Assembly: GCF_032118995.1 (NCBI RefSeq)
Contig: NC_092650.1
Span: 13,514,501 to 13,578,500 of the forward strand
Reading direction: 5' to 3'
DNA length: 64,000 nucleotides
Source: Asterias amurensis
Taxonomy: Eukaryota > Echinodermata > Asteroidea > Forcipulatida > Asteriidae
The translations under genes were made by a program, and so were the position numbers. Numbering within the stretch: position 1 is the stretch's first letter; each line of letters opens with the position of its first letter. This document shows, piece by piece, positions 62,345-64,000 of this stretch. The notes under the pieces were generated by a model. The model was not told the origin of the DNA. It saw only the letters and a program-made list of their open reading frames with translations, and made no database searches.

Positions 62345-62562
62345 CCTTTTCAGCATCTAGACACGTTGAGAAGACAATGAAGAAATTTCAGTTTAAAAAG
62401 TGAGAGGTAAACCCCAGAGAATTGTTCCAGTGAAAACCCACATAGTCAAGTAGGGACTGAAAAACCCAATCCACTTAGTGCCCTCGGTACGGTAGGTTTC
62501 AACTGGGCTGCCCAGAAGTGGAAGGTGAGGCAAGAAACCACTACGCCAACCTGCCCGAGATG
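62345..62562 (-). mobile_element. tRNA-derived SINE S4
   Basis: Minus-strand head GGTTGGCGTAGTGGTTTC is a tRNA box A. The body GGGTTTTTCAGTCCCTAC and AACTGAAATTTCTTC matches 44690-44925. Confidence 0.65.
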
Positions 62563-62760
62563 CTGCAACTCGCTACCTCTCATTCTCAACATTCAGACTT
62601 CTGTTTATCAATTCAAGCGTAAACTCAAAGATGACCTATTTTCATCTTCAAATGTCCCGCTCTTTACAATTCCTTGTAGGATTGACTGCCTTTAGCGTAT
62701 TTCAACCAATGGAAAAACGTGCTTTATAAATGCATTCTATTTTATAAGCCACTGAGTGAG
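62563..62760 (+). mobile_element. LINE ORF2 C-terminal remnant
   Basis: Frame gives NSLPLILNIQTSVYQFKRKL then KDDLF, the same LINE C-terminal motif as at 27385, then a short 3' region. Confidence 0.6.
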
Positions 62761-63233
62761 GTCTCACTTTCAGAAAGAAAAATCATGTTTCTCCCCATGC
62801 GCACAAGCTTGCATGGTCTGAGATGCTTGATTTGCATGCCGATATGTGCAAATTCAGCGTGCTTTAGCCAAACCTCTTAAAAACTTGTCCAAAATGCCCT
62901 GCCCCACAGTTTTGAACAAACCTTGTGAGAAATCTAAAAGACCAATCCCATGGTTCACTGCCACTCACACAAAATCCAATTAAGATCTACAAATTCACCC
63001 CCCCCCCCCCAAAAAAAAAAAAGATAAAATAAATAATAATAATAATAAATATTGTGATTTATAATGGATTTTTGGCATTTTGAAATTGTGGCAATTTTCT
63101 CAGACACAATTGTGTCTATATAGGGACGTGCGAATTGTTTGTTTCTTAACTTGGTCTGACAGTGTACTCTTCAGAAGGAATCATTTCTCTAGTTGGATTG
63201 TTTCTTGTATGACTTTTATTTTCAGAGTGATCT

Positions 63234-63625
63234 TTAAAGACACTGGACACTATTGGTTATTGTCAAAGACCAGTCTTCTGACTTGGTGTAATCTCAACAT
63301 ATGCATAAAATAACAAACCTGTGAAATTTTGAGCTCGATTGGTCGTCGGAGTAAGTTGCGAGATAACTTTGCAAGAAGAAAAAAACCTTGCCACACGTAG
63401 TTGTGTGCTTTCAGATGCTTGATTTCGGGACCTCAAATTCTAAATCTGAGGTCTCGAAATCAAATTGGTGGAAAATTACTTGTTTCTCGGAAACTACGTC
63501 ACTTCAGAGGAAGCCGTTTCTCACAATGTTTTATACTATCAACCTCTCCCCATTACTTGTTACCAAGTTAGGTTTTATACTGATAATTGTTTTGAGTAAT
63601 TACCAATAGTGTCCACTGCCTTTAA
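63234..63625 (+). mobile_element. MITE family A
   Basis: Full copy, TTAA both sides, little diverged. Confidence 0.9.
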
Positions 63626-64000
63626 GGTTGAATAATTAATTAATCAAGTGTTTTTTATTATTTAATGATCAATTCTGTTTTTCTTTAAAGGGAAAGTATA
63701 TCTTTGGTTTTTGGAACCATTGGGTTGTTTACATGCAGATGCTATGTAAAAGTAGATACAATAACACTAACCCAAGAAAATTTGTATTTCAAAAGGTTTC
63801 AAGCAGTTTTGAGGCATCAACAATCTGGGATGGTTACTCCACTCAGAATGAGAAAGAGTATCGTAATTTGAATACACAATCTGAAAAATACTTCTGACAG
63901 TAGAAATGTTTCTCAAATTCAAAGTTTGGGGGATAAAAACTTTCCCCATAATCACATTACTTTACAGTGAAATTATTCTCAAAGTTCTTTATATAATACT
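63626..64000. other. Right edge
   Basis: AAAGGGAAAGTATATCTTTGG at 63688 resembles a family C terminus and may start another element running off the window; nothing else recognised. Confidence 0.4.

Larger units (their letters stand above)
61776..63233. other. Right-hand stretch with SINE and LINE remnants
   Basis: 61776-62340 shows nothing recognisable; a SINE (62345) and LINE tail (62563) follow; 62770-63233 holds only homopolymer runs. Confidence 0.5.

Noticed and set aside
1-64000. CRISPR array, bacterial operon or integrated virus
   Set aside because: Direct repeats are irregular and intronic, genes have GT-AG introns, and no capsid, envelope, integrase or polymerase reading frame was seen.

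Overview
This is a 64 kb piece of an animal nuclear genome. Genes have GT-AG introns and vertebrate-type orthologues, and the DNA between exons is AT-rich and packed with short inverted-repeat elements. The gene set (DNAJA2, ATMIN/ASCIZ, TMEM143, KIAA0513) together with this repeat load suggests a deuterostome invertebrate, most likely an echinoderm and perhaps a sea star. That placement is an impression from repeat style and protein similarity recalled from memory, not a database result.

Layout, left to right. (1) 5542 to 1526, minus: the first four coding exons of a DNAJA2-type Hsp40; the gene continues beyond the left edge. (2) 5543-10645: intergenic, largely palindromic MITEs. (3) 16022 to 10646, minus: a complete four-exon ATMIN/ASCIZ gene (830 aa) with four N-terminal zinc fingers, a Gln/His-rich tract and 16 TQT motifs of the kind that bind dynein light chain LC8. 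(4) 17794 to 22316, plus: a complete five-exon TMEM143 (525 aa), divergent from ATMIN and probably sharing a promoter region with it. (5) 22317-33897: intergenic DNA with MITEs, tRNA-derived SINEs and LINE tails. (6) 56799 to 33898, minus: a complete seven-exon KIAA0513 orthologue (470 aa) whose first intron is about 9.8 kb and holds a recent 0.63 kb tandem duplication. (7) 56862-64000: intergenic, with a hairpin cluster, a short telomere-like tract, a 1.35 kb hAT-like non-autonomous element and one candidate first exon at 61710. All exon joins of genes 1, 3, 4 and 6 keep frame, and the three complete genes sum to whole codon numbers.

The genes are not an operon. They are unrelated housekeeping genes: an Hsp70 co-chaperone, a transcription factor of the LC8/DNA-damage axis, a probable mitochondrial membrane protein, and a poorly known cytoplasmic protein.

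The most interesting signals are in the repeats. One foldback family carries a consensus histone-mRNA 3' stem-loop, at three loci. TA-flanked MITEs carry NRF1-, YY1- and CRE-like motifs. Several TTAA-flanked MITE families nest and abut one another. In six of 17 splice donors a short element ends within about 40 nt downstream. A 40-bp duplication placed a decoy copy of the KIAA0513 start codon just upstream of the real one. No virus-derived element, CRISPR array or bona fide tRNA/rRNA gene was seen.
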